Shown one piece after another: positions 44,931-57,092 of a stretch of 64,000 nucleotides of DNA. Location of the stretch: positions 124,001-188,000 of the forward strand of contig MU858070.1 in NCBI GenBank assembly GCA_033297075.1, read 5' to 3'. The position numbers and the translations under genes are program-made. The DNA comes from Rhypophila decipiens (taxonomy: Eukaryota; Ascomycota; Sordariomycetes; Sordariales; Naviculisporaceae). Numbering within the stretch: the stretch's first letter is position 1; each line of letters starts with the position of its first letter. The notes beneath the pieces were generated by a model. That model saw only the letters and a list, made by a program, of their open reading frames with translations. It was not told where the DNA came from and searched no databases.

Positions 44931-47849
44931 CTAGTTAGGGGGGTTTGAAAGAGCTATTACTATTAAAGCCTAGTTAAATAGCTAGTGCGTAACCCTGTAT
45001 TAGGTTAGTATAAGTCTAATTAGATCGAGAGTATGCGGTACACGTAGTAACATATAGTGCAGTGGGAACTGGACAAATGGACACTTGGTACTGTTTAGCC
45101 TAGTCGGCGGGATGCCAGCCGGGTGGGCTCGTAGCTTCTCCGGTGGATGCCATTTTGATCTGGTTTCAGCCCCATCCACCAAGATTTCCGCCAAGTGAAC
45201 CAGGTACCTTTGATGATGACTCCGTTCTGAGGCTCCGTCTTCCGTATTCCGGCATCTCCCACGTTTGTTTCCTTTGCCTTGCTCCAGAGCGGATCCATCT
45301 CATCTCACGAGGCATGGCTTGCTGGCGTCACGTCACAGCCCAGCAGATCCTCTGAAGAAGGCGGAGAAACAAGCCGTAAATGTCATTTGATTCATCAAAC
45401 ACATGGCTGAACACATGCCCAAAGTGGCTCTTTCACGGCTGGGCACTAGGCCCACTGGGCATGCTCACCGACGCCTGGACAGAGAATGGTCCGTGACGAA
45501 AACGGCTGTGGAAACTGGGAAGAAGCCAGGGATGGCTTGATCTGTTTGTTGCGCGGCACAGCACATCAAACTTTTAATTTCTCTTGACTTTTTTCTCGCA
45601 AGTCAGCCGATTCGACGCTGTCTGACAGGCCCAGGGCCAGGGCTCAGGATTATTCAGCGATGGGCTACTAGGTTGTGAGGTAAGCAAGGTCCAATTCTGG
45701 CCTAGCAAGACTAGTCGGTGCCGGATGGCGGCTCCCAAACTCGCTGGGATCACACACATTCTCTCTGAAAGGTAACAGAATCATTCGTGGCGTTCTTGAC
45801 AGCCCACCCGTCTAGAACTGATACAGGGATTGCTTGCGAGAAATTATGTGCCTGCGTTACATTCAGGACGGGAGATAATCAGATCCCTCGCATCTCTGAG
45901 ATGACACACTAGCAAAAAAGAGAGAGTCGAAACAAGCCAATTACAAGACTCAAAGGTCGATGGACATTGGTATGGGTCTTCTCAGTCTGCTACTCCAGAC
46001 AAGAGCCCGACAAGGGAAACGATACTACTCGGTACCGCCTAGAAGTAACGAATGGAGAAGCGAACGAACAAGAACATGGATAGGTAGCCCAGCAGGCCCC
46101 AGCATGCCCAGCTACGGAATACAACCGCCTCCACCAAGAGGCTAGGACAAGGCAGGCTGACGATTATTCCCAGTCGGTTACTGCCGTTCGCTTCCGTGCA
46201 CCCTGATCCTCCACCTCGAGAGTGCTGGTAGCATCGACAACTAACTCGGCGTCCCTCTCCTTCTCCTTTTCTTTTTCCTCCGGGCATCAATGTCGTAACT
46301 TTTCAAGGACGTGACGTGTAAATCGACAATTGTTTTCCAAATTACAGGACGACAACCGAAATTCCCGGGCAAAGTTTCCCAGAATCCTCCTAGGCATCTG
46401 GGCATCTTGCTGCCACCTCCGCCGCCCCCCTACTCCGTGATTATTTTTCCAACAACCACACTCCCCCAAACACCAAAGACTGTCGACCGAGGTCTCGGTG
46501 TGTTCGTGGTATACCTATCTGCTTGTTTGTGGTCTGCTCTACTCGTACCTCGTGTCCCGTTCAGCCAGCCTCCACAGTTCCAGCGAACCAGAGTGGTACA
46601 CTTATTGGTGCGCATTTATACAAGCCCGCTGGTTCGTTTTTGCCGAGTTTAAACAAGAACAGCCGCAGCCCACACATTCGGCTCACTCAACTGTCACTGG
46701 CCCCCTGGGAACGGCAACAAGAGTCAACAGCCCACGGACGCTACTTATAGGACCGCCCTAATAACATTTTCTGACGAATCGACACATCTTTGTTGTTGTA
46801 TTGCACCGGGCACCAAGGCGACCGACCATACGGCAATCTTTCCGAACACATCACATATCTGCTGTGAATAAGGGGATTTTATGTGTCTTTTTTGTTTCTT
46901 GGATTCAGCACACAAGAGCCCCAAGCGAAAGCGAAGACAGAAAGAAGCTGCGGGGGAACGGCAAAGATCAGACGAGCAAGTGAGCAAAGCACCAGACACA
47001 CTCAACAAAAAGCTAAACGGATCGCGGCGGCATTGAGGTTGCACAACGCTGCAGCACTGCGAAAGACTAGCCAGGATTTTTCAAGCCAGAAACAATTGAA
47101 TTGTGCTTTGAGCGAGATTGACCCCTCGGAGCTTGAGACATTTTGTGTTTGCTCAGGAAGACGCAAAATAACAGTGCACCTTGCCTGTGTGGACAACAAA
47201 CCAAGAGTCGAGGGAGGAACATTGCAAGTCGCAAGGCTTTGGCAATAGGGCGTTGACGAGATCGATCTCGCTTCACCTGACAAGGCCAAAAAAAAAAAAA
47301 GGCTTAAAAGCCGACCGACAAGGTTTGTGCCTTCTTTGTTTTGTGTTGCCGATTGCAGGTGTTAAAAAAGGTCAATACAGTGGTCAAAAGCGGGAGTCGT
47401 CAGATCCCATCTGTCTGTGTGTTTCTGAGTCGTCGAAGAAAACAAGAAAAAGAAGGGGTCTGTTTGGTGCCGAGGTGTGGGCGTGTACCCCGTACGGAAA
47501 GTAGGAAGGAGGGTACCAGACTACCAGACCACCAGGGACGGAGTGTGCATATGGATGGAGTGGGGAGAAGGAACAAAACCTTGGCCGGGATCCTTTAAAC
47601 ACCTGCTCCTTCCCATAGAGACAACTTGACCCCCCCCAAAATAACCCCCCCCAACCCGCCCGGTCTGGCGTCTGCATGTTCCTCGACCGGCAGCAGCTCC
47701 CCAGACACCGAAACCATCATATCGGGGATCCTGTGGAGTCGCTTCCGAATCAGGCTGAGAGCTAGGAAAGCCCTCGTCGACTTAAAAGACCCGCGACCAC
47801 CACCACCACCACGACTGCTCCTGCTCCTGCCGCAGCCGCCACCGCAGCC

Positions 47850-50606
47850 ATGGCAGCTCCTGCTGCGTCACATCACCCTCATCACCTTCCTTTCCCGCGA
47901 TCCCCCATCCCGCCTGCCAGGTCCTACGACACGGCCTCGGCCCCGTCATCGGCAACCTCGCCGAAGCAGCATGCACCTTCTTACCTAGGAAGCTCCAGCA
48001 CGCCTACCACCACAGCCGGCAACAGCCATAGTGGCCTCATGACCCCAGGTGCCAGACCAAACCCGACTCCGTCTCCTCATCCCATCGCTATAGGTATCCC
48101 GCCTTTGCCCTCGGTCCACCCCTCGCATCAGAACCCCTTTCAGCCCTACACGCCAGTCACTGCCACCTCGTCGGCGACAATGGGGCGAGAACGGGACTCG
48201 GTTCCATCGGGCGAGTCGGTAGCTGGCACGCCGGGACCCTCGCATGCCCAGCTGCCCTCGTCAGGCTCGCAGAAGAGAGCCTACCGCCAGCGAAGGAAGG
48301 ACCCGAGCTGCGATGCGTGTCGAGAACGCAAGGTCAAATGTGACGCCACCGAGATGACCAGCTGCTCCGAGTGCACCAGCAGGAACGTCAAGTGCCAGTT
48401 TACCAAGGAGACGAACCGACGAATGTCATCCATCAAGCAGGTACAAGACCTCGAGAAGCAAATGGAACGCGTCCGGCGAGAGAACAACAGCCTGAGGCGC
48501 ATGCTCCAGGAACGAGACGGTCAAGGCTTGGACATGGACGTGGACTCGGGCATCGAGCAGCTCCCCCTCCAGCTCCCCGAGATAGGCTCAGAACCGAAGC
48601 GAAGGAAGCGGGCCGCCCCGAGGCAAGACTTTGGCCGTGCGAGGGTAAATCTGCGGAACTACGCGCGAGGTGTGTTGAAGCCGCCAGCCCCGTATCGACC
48701 AGCCCCGGGACCGGTGGCCCAAAGGCCAGACTTTTGTCGACCCGAACTGCCGCCATGGCCGACTACCGAGCAGCTGTTGCGAGCCTACTATTCATCGGCA
48801 CACACCATGACGCCAATCATGCACTGGTCTACCTTCCAAGCGGCCGTGGATGACTTGTACAAGCCGGGAAACGTCCAACACGCTTCGGCGGCGTTCCTCT
48901 CCTTGTTCTTTGGAGTCCTGGCCGTGGGAAGTCTGTTTGCACCAGTCCAAGGCCATCTCCACCGCTCATACCGAACGGCAGAGCTGCTGGAAACGGCAAG
49001 GAAGCTCGTAGACCCGTGGAATAACGACCCCGTACTCGACAATGCGCGGGCTCTTGTGCTGATTACGATAGCACTCAACGAGCTGAACCTCAAATCAGCC
49101 GCGTGGATCTGGCTCGGCAGCACGGTCAGGGTAGCACAGGATATAGGGCTTCAATCGGAATGCGGGACCTGGCCTTACATCGAGGGCGAGATGCGGAAGA
49201 GGACGTGGTGGACAATCTACATTCTCGATCGGAGCCTAGCACTCGAGCTGGGGAGGCCAGTATTGATCGACGACGCCGATTGTGATGTAACGCTGCCTCT
49301 GCCGGTCGACGACACGTATATTCACGACAAGGGCAGACTGGTTCCTCATGGGGCTGAGCCGCTCACGCACTCGCTGTTGGCCATTATCCATGTTGTGCGT
49401 GCGTATGGTGTACTAAACAAAGCACTCGCGGCTCCTGTTATCGCTCCCACTCGACTGGCGACTTTTGACCAACATTTTCTGCAATGTTTGCGGCAGTTTC
49501 CTTCTGCTTGCGATCCAGCGAGCAAGGTCATACTGACGCCGGTGCTGCTGAACCCTCTAATATTCCTCCTGAGCGCCCGTTTAGTTCTCCACAGACACAA
49601 CCTCGCACCGACGTGTCCTCCCGATGTACGTCTGATTGCCGTCGAACAGTGTACACACACAGCCCTCGAGACGGCTTCCCTCCTCGCAAGATCAGCGCCC
49701 AGTCTGCCCGAAGGCTCGACCTCGCTCCTCGCGACCCACATCTTCCGATGCGCTCTCTTTCTCCTGCTGTTTGGCTATTACGACCAGGCGACCAGCTGCA
49801 TCCGTGTCCTGGCGAATATCAGCTGTCATCGGGACGTGGCGATTCCCTGTGGGCGATTCCTGGTGTTTTTTACCCAGACCCTCGCATCCAAGAGGGCCGA
49901 TTACTCGGCTTTCCTCACTCGTGCGACACCACCCAGCCAGCACCAGCACCAGCAGCCGGGGCAGCCATTCTCAGCGCCGCCTCCGCCACAGCGTCCATCA
50001 CCCTCTCAACTGCAAGAAGCACTCATGCAGGATGAGGAGCTACTCATATACGTCAGCGCCGATCTCCAAGCCGGCCCCGAAACAGCTTGGGCCTGGGCCG
50101 GGGGCGAACGCGAAGTGCAGCCCCAGTCGCCAGGGCCATTCAGTAGGGTAGGAGGAGATAGCGGTGGCTACCCTACTGGAGCGCTGTTGAGTGCCGAGGC
50201 AAGAACTGGTCTCACCGATGACGACCTGCGCGAGTGGAACCAAGGGGGCAGCTGGGAAAGGTTGGAGAACATGATACGGGGGCTAGCATCGTCGGGATCG
50301 AGCACACCGACAGGTCCGACAAATCTTCCTCCTCCGCCTCCGCCGGCACAACATCAGCAACATGCCTGGGCTCCACCACAGCTATCCCACCCGCCGCCAC
50401 CGCCGCCGTTGACCTTGACACAACCACATCCGGTGAAGATAAAGATGGAGGTGGGAAGTGCGACGTCAACTACTCCCGGGGGCTTGAGCGCCATCAGCGC
50501 CATCAGCGCTTTCAGTGCTGGGGTTGGGAGCGCGTCGAGCAGTCCGACGGGTGTGGTAGCCAAGAGCAAATCCCAAGAGCGGATCAGCATCGCGAATATC
50601 ATCTAA
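47850..50606 (+). CDS. Zn2Cys6 transcription factor with fungal-specific regulatory domain
   Basis: Single-exon gene of 918 residues. A Pro/Ser/Thr/His-rich N-terminus precedes the binuclear zinc cluster at 154-182, with Cys154, 157, 164, 172, 175 and 182 (spacing X2, X6, X7, X2, X6). Basic residues flank it (YRQRRKDPSC). A coiled-coil dimerisation segment follows at about 192-222 (QVQDLEKQMERVRRENNSLRRML). The middle region matches the fungal-specific transcription-factor domain: WIWLGSTVRVAQDIGLQ and EGEMRKRTWWTIYILDRSLALELGRP are typical of PF04082. The tail is rich in Pro, Gln, Gly and Ser. It is a nuclear DNA-binding regulator; I cannot name the orthologue or targets. No intron is needed and the frame is open throughout. 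It is flanked by long gaps, 4.3 kb upstream and 3.1 kb downstream, common for fungal regulators. Confidence 0.93.
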   Translation: MAAPAASHHPHHLPFPRSPIPPARSYDTASAPSSATSPKQHAPSYLGSSSTPTTTAGNSHSGLMTPGARPNPTPSPHPIAIGIPPLPSVHPSHQNPFQPYTPVTATSSATMGRERDSVPSGESVAGTPGPSHAQLPSSGSQKRAYRQRRKDPSCDACRERKVKCDATEMTSCSECTSRNVKCQFTKETNRRMSSIKQVQDLEKQMERVRRENNSLRRMLQERDGQGLDMDVDSGIEQLPLQLPEIGSEPKRRKRAAPRQDFGRARVNLRNYARGVLKPPAPYRPAPGPVAQRPDFCRPELPPWPTTEQLLRAYYSSAHTMTPIMHWSTFQAAVDDLYKPGNVQHASAAFLSLFFGVLAVGSLFAPVQGHLHRSYRTAELLETARKLVDPWNNDPVLDNARALVLITIALNELNLKSAAWIWLGSTVRVAQDIGLQSECGTWPYIEGEMRKRTWWTIYILDRSLALELGRPVLIDDADCDVTLPLPVDDTYIHDKGRLVPHGAEPLTHSLLAIIHVVRAYGVLNKALAAPVIAPTRLATFDQHFLQCLRQFPSACDPASKVILTPVLLNPLIFLLSARLVLHRHNLAPTCPPDVRLIAVEQCTHTALETASLLARSAPSLPEGSTSLLATHIFRCALFLLLFGYYDQATSCIRVLANISCHRDVAIPCGRFLVFFTQTLASKRADYSAFLTRATPPSQHQHQQPGQPFSAPPPPQRPSPSQLQEALMQDEELLIYVSADLQAGPETAWAWAGGEREVQPQSPGPFSRVGGDSGGYPTGALLSAEARTGLTDDDLREWNQGGSWERLENMIRGLASSGSSTPTGPTNLPPPPPPAQHQQHAWAPPQLSHPPPPPPLTLTQPHPVKIKMEVGSATSTTPGGLSAISAISAFSAGVGSASSSPTGVVAKSKSQERISIANII

Positions 50607-53600
50607 GAAGTGTGATGGTGGAGGACACCAAACCAAGACTTGGAATTTTAATTAGCCCTGCGACTATTACTATTGTATTTGTACGACATTGCGACGGACC
50701 GATCGAGCGACAGACCGACAGATTCGACAGTGATACCCAGCGCCGAACTCGAAAAAGAGTGGCAGCACGACCTAGTACCGGCCCATGTACTACTATTATA
50801 CATACGCATACACCTTATACATGTCCATACTCGCATATCACATAAACAGGCAGCATGCCGGGGGTCAAAAGGACGAAGGGGGAGGCAGGCAGCGACATGA
50901 TATTCTCTATTTCATCACATACACGTTGGAGGTTTATTTATTTAAAGGTGGACAATCATACCCAGGATCATGGCACAAAATTGGGGAAGGGGCAACAAGG
51001 GTAATGGTATGGAGAGAAGGATTTTTATTCATTGCTGAGGCTCGGTCAGCATCATTGGAAGGTGGAAAAGAACAGTCTCATTTCTTGGAAGAGATGAGAA
51101 GATGTATGTTTTAGTTGGGACTTTTTAGGGTCTCTTTGTTTTTCTTTTCTTTCTTATTCTCCACTGCAATTGATACCACCTAGGCCAACAAGAACAACAT
51201 GGTTACGAGAAGATGACATGTTAGTTCTATGGACATTGGAATGATGCTTACTTAGTTTTTTAATTAAATCTTTTGTTTTAACATTTCACTAACAGCTGGC
51301 TGCCTTGTTACTCTGTGAAACATGTTTATTACCGTGGCTTGTGTCTAGCTGACTGACTCTTGCTGGCTCAACGCCTTTCTCCTCGACTCACTGGACTGGA
51401 ATCTCAGGGGTGATACAAACTAAGTATCTCGCTCTTTTTTTTTGTCTTTTTCCTTGCCCTTTCGCCTGGCAAGCAAGCAGGTAGGTAGAGGATCGCACAA
51501 CACATATGTGCAACTCTGGAACTCCCAAGGCATCTCTGCAATGTATTCCCACATACATATGCAGTGGTGCAGTGCATGTTTTCGTTGTTGGGCTGTGCTC
51601 TATTACTTGTGTGTGCTGCGAATGTACAACTCGACTAACGCATTTCAGAGCAAGACACAGCATGGAACTAGTCTACCTTGGATAAAAAGACAAGACAGAC
51701 ACACGCAGGAAGAAAACAAACCCGACATATACGAGATTGAGTCTGGTTGGTTGAACATTATACTAAGATATCTAGGTGGGTATCTATCCACTTGTTCCAA
51801 TCCAATACAGAGCGAGCTTACCATCCATCCGTTGCTTTCTGTGCTAATTACCTTACTTGAGTTTCCCGTATTGCTTTTTTTTTTTTTTACTTTTGGGTTT
51901 GGTGACAATGACTGGATAAAGTAGATCCCATGTTTGTGGTATGTTTGTAATTAATGCTCATTTTCCTTGTGAGGAGAAAGATAGTTAGTTAGTTGGTTGG
52001 GTGAGGAGCAAGCACCTAAGCACTTGATGAAAGACATGTGTTTTTGTAGCAATATGCTTGGTCGGTACATGTAGTTATTATTTGTATATCCGAGGGAAGA
52101 GGAGGAGGTTGATCCTTAAAGTACATACTATATACGTACAGCACTAACCTGACATCGAGCTGTAGAGTTAAGGTATGTGAGTATGTGCTATGGTATTATA
52201 TTGCAGTAGTAGGTTTGTTCGGCCATTTATTTAATTAATTTACACTGAAAAGTTCTTGGAAAATCTGGGACGTACGGATAGTCATATATGTTAGATTGTG
52301 TTCTGTATCAGTTGAGAGGGCATTAGATCTAGGCTTGGCTGAGCTCTGTGTGGGAAATGTGGAAGATGCACACAAGGCAAGTAATGTATCTACACGTGTA
52401 GGTAGGGTCCTGTCCCCGGCAGCCCTGCACAACGCCGCAGCAAGGGTATCTATTCGGTCTTGGGTAAGGAGCCTGTCAATTGATTTTCTACCAAGTTGAA
52501 TGACAGGCAAGTTCCGCCCGGGTCATCCGATAAAGTGGAATACCTCTCCCTGTCTACACTACCAAGCAGGCTGAACATGTCTGGTTGCTTGGCATGTAGG
52601 TTGTTTTAAGGTTGTAGTGAAGGGGGGTGCGGTGGTGGTCGTGTGTAGTATTGATCCTCGGGGGTCAGTTTTTATCCCGAAGGACCCTAGCCAGCACTGG
52701 CAGATGGTCACGGGTATTTGTTGGTGATCTATCATCTATGTGATCTTAATGTGTCTCTTGTATAACCTCCTTTTGCTGCTCCCATCAAGTTAGGGAAAGA
52801 GGAATCTATATACCATGTGTATATAGTACTATATCATATAGGTGTTATGTGTGTGTGTGTTAGTGACAGTAGCTCACCGGCATCAATCCAGACCCCTCTT
52901 TGGGCCGCCCGACAGGACGCCAAAGTCAAAGTAGACATTCAACCAGGAGTACCTGCGAACAGCCTCAAGAAAGAAGCATTCTGAGAGGTGGAAATTTCTC
53001 AGATAAAAGTTCCGTGGGATTTTCCGTCTGGGATGGCTATGTGGGTGGCGGATGCCATATGTCAAGACGGGATAGTCCGGCGATTATTGTAACCTGACAG
53101 AAAAAAAATGCCCGAAACTTCCCAGGTGTGTTGTTGCTTTTTCTGGTTCCCGCGTTGGTTTGGGTGGTGAGGGTCTCGGAATCCGGAACACGGAGAAGAC
53201 AACCAGGCCGGATAACGGGCTTGTTCTCGGGAAACTCGGAATCCCCACAAGAAGAAGGCAAAAATGGCTTGGCGGTCAGCAAAGTGGCCCCCAACCCTTG
53301 TCTCCCGTGGTTGCAGCGGCAAGTCTATCCGGATCGGATGCTGCCGAGGATTGGAACCGAGAAGCGGATCCACTTCCCTCCCACTCCACATCCGCCCGAT
53401 ACGCGGATCAGGGAGAAATGCGGGGGAAGTCCGTGAGGCGGAGGGGCAGGGCAGGATAGACCGTTGTTTTCCGCACACCGCTAATTCCCGCGCGGAAGGT
53501 GCTGTTGTTCATGATGATTTCCCATGCCGCTGCATGATTGACAGAGCAGACTGTGATGATAATCGTCGACTACGAATACCGAGTCGAAAACAGTGAGAAT

Positions 53601-53659
53601 AAGCCTGCGGGGATTGTTTCTTCCAACGCCTACCAGCAGGTTGAGTCAAGATTGTGGAA
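50607..53659. other. 3 kb gap between Zn2Cys6 gene and kynurenine formamidase
   Basis: No gene is supported. The left part is probably the transcription factor 3' UTR. A T14 run lies near 51879-51892. A 12-bp palindrome CTACACGTGTAG lies at 52390-52401. TGAGTCA occurs at 53642-53648, just before the next ATG. Confidence 0.5.
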
Positions 53660-54787
53660 ATGACAGACCAGGATTGGTCGACATGGGCTTCGGTGCCCTG
53701 GGCTCCAGTCACGGATTCCAGTACGGCCACCAGCAGCGGTAACATCATCGGCTGGCATAAGCAGCGTGTGCCTTACGTCCCGGGTGATCATTGTCTTTCG
53801 CTCCAGACTCTGGACGTATGGATCCCCGCAAGCGGCTCGGAGACTGACTCTCAGATTCCTCCCCAGACGTCCGACCTTCCAAAGCTCCCCGGCCGTTGGT
53901 TGGTATTCATCCACGGCGGTGCGTGGCGCGACCCCAAAGTGGACTCGTCAAGTTTTTCGGCTGCGGCATTGAAAATCCTCAGCATAGTCACCACGAGAAT
54001 CCCAAAATCGGGGTGGACTGTCCCACTCGCCGGCATGGCATCTCTCAACTACCGGCTCTCACCATACCCGACGCACCCCGAGGACCCGTCCCCACCATCC
54101 GATCCCGGGGCAACTCCCGACCCGGCCCGGCAGGCCAAGCACCCGGATCACATCCAAGATGTCCTTACCGGCATTGCATTCCTGCAACGGCTCGGTGGCG
54201 CTCTCGGGTCGTATCTCCTCGCCGGCCATAGCTGCGGAGCAACGCTGGCGTTCCAGGCCGTCATGAACCCTACAAGATGGGGACTAGAGAACCCACCTGT
54301 GATTGCCAAGCCTTCGATTCTACTAGGCGTGAACGGGCTGTACGATCTGGCTGGATTTATCGCACACCCGCCTCGCGGATACGAACACTTGAGGATGGCC
54401 TACGACGAATTCACTCGTGCTGCCTTTGGAGACGACGTAAGGGTATGGAAAGCAGCATGTCCTGCAACGGCTGAAGCGTGGCCCAAAGACTGGATTGAGG
54501 GCAAAAGATTGTATCTCGTGGATAGTGAAGAGGATACCTTGGTGCCGAACGACCAAATCGAGGCTCTGCGGAAGTTCTTGTGGGCAAACTCTTCTCTGCC
54601 GATAGAGCTACGCGGTGCACCTGGTGGGCATGACGAGATTTGGATCAAGGGGGATCGACTGGCAGAGCTATGCCTTGAAGCTGTTGGGCGTCTGGACTTG
54701 CGTCAAGGTATTAGAGTAGAGTTGTTGCCAGAAGACGACCCGTATTATGCCATTGGTATGAGTATGTTAACCTTAACCCCGATGTAG
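53660..54787 (+). CDS. bna7: Kynurenine formamidase (alpha/beta hydrolase)
   Basis: It hydrolyses N-formylkynurenine to kynurenine and formate in the tryptophan-to-NAD (kynurenine) pathway, in the cytosol. Single-exon gene, 375 residues. HGGAW at 85-89 is the oxyanion-hole motif shared with Bna7 and fungal kynurenine formamidases. The nucleophile elbow is GHSCG with Ser191. Asp292 (EDTLVP) and His324 (GGHDEIW) complete the triad. The first ATG in frame is at 53660; a GTG six bases earlier is not a plausible start. Its length is greater than the yeast enzyme (261 residues as I recall) because of linkers at about 55-78 and 137-160, common in filamentous fungi. No other kynurenine-pathway gene is in the window. 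Confidence 0.85.
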   Translation: MTDQDWSTWASVPWAPVTDSSTATSSGNIIGWHKQRVPYVPGDHCLSLQTLDVWIPASGSETDSQIPPQTSDLPKLPGRWLVFIHGGAWRDPKVDSSSFSAAALKILSIVTTRIPKSGWTVPLAGMASLNYRLSPYPTHPEDPSPPSDPGATPDPARQAKHPDHIQDVLTGIAFLQRLGGALGSYLLAGHSCGATLAFQAVMNPTRWGLENPPVIAKPSILLGVNGLYDLAGFIAHPPRGYEHLRMAYDEFTRAAFGDDVRVWKAACPATAEAWPKDWIEGKRLYLVDSEEDTLVPNDQIEALRKFLWANSSLPIELRGAPGGHDEIWIKGDRLAELCLEAVGRLDLRQGIRVELLPEDDPYYAIGMSMLTLTPM

Positions 54788-57092
54788 GCAGAGATGTAGA
54801 CTTAGTCCGTGTAACTGGGTCGCAAGTCTGGCCTAAATGTGAGACACAGAGTAGTGTAATGACAATGAGGCACGAACTAAGTGCATCACCATTTGATTGC
54901 TTTGAATTCAGTCATGAAAGCGGCCAAAGCTTCTGGTCCGGCAGCATTCTCTCTGTGACGAGTTGGAAAAGAGAAATGGGTGATGACCGTGGTCTATGAA
55001 CAACAATTGGCAACTCATGAGGGACGAATCTTGCCGTGGCTCGACATTGCTCTTGTCAATCGCAATCAAAACCGTTCCAGAAGGGATATTGTTGTCAACC
55101 TGATGTTGGATGAGGCTCCAGAACCCAGCTTCAGAGCTCTCCCGAAGCAAGCAGTGCATTAAACCGGGCTTGAATGAACGCAGTACGTAATAAAGGTCGT
55201 GGGTTGACAGGCAAATCCCACGAAAGAATCATGCCATTTGCTGGAATGGATGGTTGATGTGCATCCTTTTCGGACCCCCATTCAGGCCCTGAATGAGGCA
55301 TATCAGCACAAAGACATGGTGCTCTAGAACTCTGAAGGCTGAGTTAGGGAGCCCTCAGGTGCTGATGCTGACTGGCCCGGAGTCCGATATAATGATCCCC
55401 GGGACGGAGAGAATAACTACATAGTACCAATGATCAACCCATCCAGACATGTTGAGGCCGATGGATGGAACATTGCAGAACTGAACTTGTCGAAAGGTGC
55501 AGAATGGCATGTTTTCAAATTGCCCATCTTGCTAAGATCCCATGTCGGAGGATCGAACCCCAATCGAAATGAGAAGGCCAAACGAGGCGAGAAAGACTGG
55601 CTCGGTAGCCTAATAATTGCTCATCGAACCACTTTCAAGGCCATAGCCACAGAGGGTCTCGAGTGTCGAATGAGAGACTTTTTGGCCCATTTCCCATGTA
55701 ATGGATCGCAAGGCATAGCATGTTCCATTCGGAATGAGACCGAGCTGCGAGCTTTGTGTAGCTCTCATTTTCTCACCGTCCCTGACTTCTGCTTTCTGTT
55801 CCCGCTGTGCCTGCCGGCCATCTCCTTTTTGCACTCTGGGGAAGACGATGGTGATGTCATGCACGACCCCGCTAAAATTACCCAAGCTCATTACAGAAGG
55901 AGCTGAGGCATCGTTACCTCAACCACCATTGGAGTCATCACATCGCAAGCTCTGCTTGGAAATGACAAGTAGAGGAAATAGAAGAAAGGACCAAAAAGTT
56001 AGCTCTCAAATACTCATAATGTTGTCAACTTTGCAGTGAGATTGAAGCTCAGAATAACTCTTCACATTGCCATAGTTATGTGTACATACACTGCATACTA
56101 TTTGGTACTGTACACCGTACTGCAGGCTAGATCTCGATGGGCCCCCTTTATTAGTGGGAAACCGGTCTGCATTTAGCGCTGTTCCACTGGAAAGGTTGCT
56201 GCTGTATGTACGGGAAGGAGTATCTCCTGATACTCGTACAACAGCTTCGCGAGCTTCGACAACCACTCATTGCATCCACATCATGTCTACCTGCCATTTT
56301 ATGGGACAAAATAATCCCGCTACCAAGGTAAGAGAGAGGAAATAGGACGCTCGCACAAGCTTTGTGGCAAGTTGTGCGTCACCAACTGCATTGACCTAAG
56401 GCTACAGTACATACAGGTAACATTACACTTGCAAGACAATCCCATACTTGAGTAAGCCCGAGAGGACGGATGCGTGCCCAATCCACTGGTGCATGTCTGT
56501 ACTTGAAACTGAACAGCCCAATCGTTTGTCCCAATACAGACAAATGGTTGAGAAACACACATTTTATATGTAAAGGACAAGTCAATACTGCACGGATATA
56601 CCGTGTTTCGGACATAACATGTCATCGACTTGAGATTGGCTGCAAGTCCGCCACCATCCTTCACCCCTCACCAACTCCCTCACATTGACAAAGGCGGCCT
56701 CTTGTTCACGTCCCTTCTCTCCTCTGAGCCCTTCGTTCAATGATAACGGTCTGTCCACTCGTCCAACATTGAGGCACTGCAAGTCCCCCGGATTACTTGC
56801 CCAATTTGTAAGTTGTTGATAGGCCCCCACCCCAGTAGCATCGTCCTTACGAGGAGATCATCCGACAAGTGACGCCGAAGCTCACCACCTTAATCCAACG
56901 ACAGGTCTTGGCTTCCTCGTCCTCTTCAGCTTCTAGACCTGCTGCCCGCCTCATCGGTTTCGAGCTCTAACAACCTAGCCCAAGAAGCCCTGGCTGGTTG
57001 AAATATAAATTTCTTGTCCTCCGACACCTTTCCTCTCCACCAACCGGTACCTATACGCATCATTCATCTTATTCTCTTCCATTTTGCCCACA
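54788..57092. other. 2.3 kb gap between kynurenine formamidase and GAD
   Basis: No gene is supported. The longest frame (55430-55906) has no recognisable feature. The right end should hold the GAD promoter and leader. Confidence 0.5.

Larger units (their letters stand above)
43505..47849. other. 4.3 kb gap between TRAPPC13 and the Zn2Cys6 gene
   Basis: No gene is supported. An AT- and TA-rich island at about 44300-45070 carries a long inverted repeat and a probable solo LTR. Two C8 tracts lie at about 47631-47652 and a poly-A run at about 47287-47299. The right-hand kilobase is probably promoter and long 5' leader of the transcription factor. Confidence 0.5.

Noticed and set aside
51442..51924. 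160-codon frame downstream of the transcription factor
   Set aside because: It contains homopolymer-encoded Phe runs and no family feature; it is in a probable UTR/intergenic region.
55530..55620. B-box-like GGTTCGATCC on the - strand, possible tRNA
   Set aside because: No matching acceptor or D arm could be paired at the right distance, so it is at most a chance B-box.
55430..55906. 158-codon frame between kynurenine formamidase and GAD
   Set aside because: No domain, signal or splice-linked partner exon is visible; length is within chance for the base composition.
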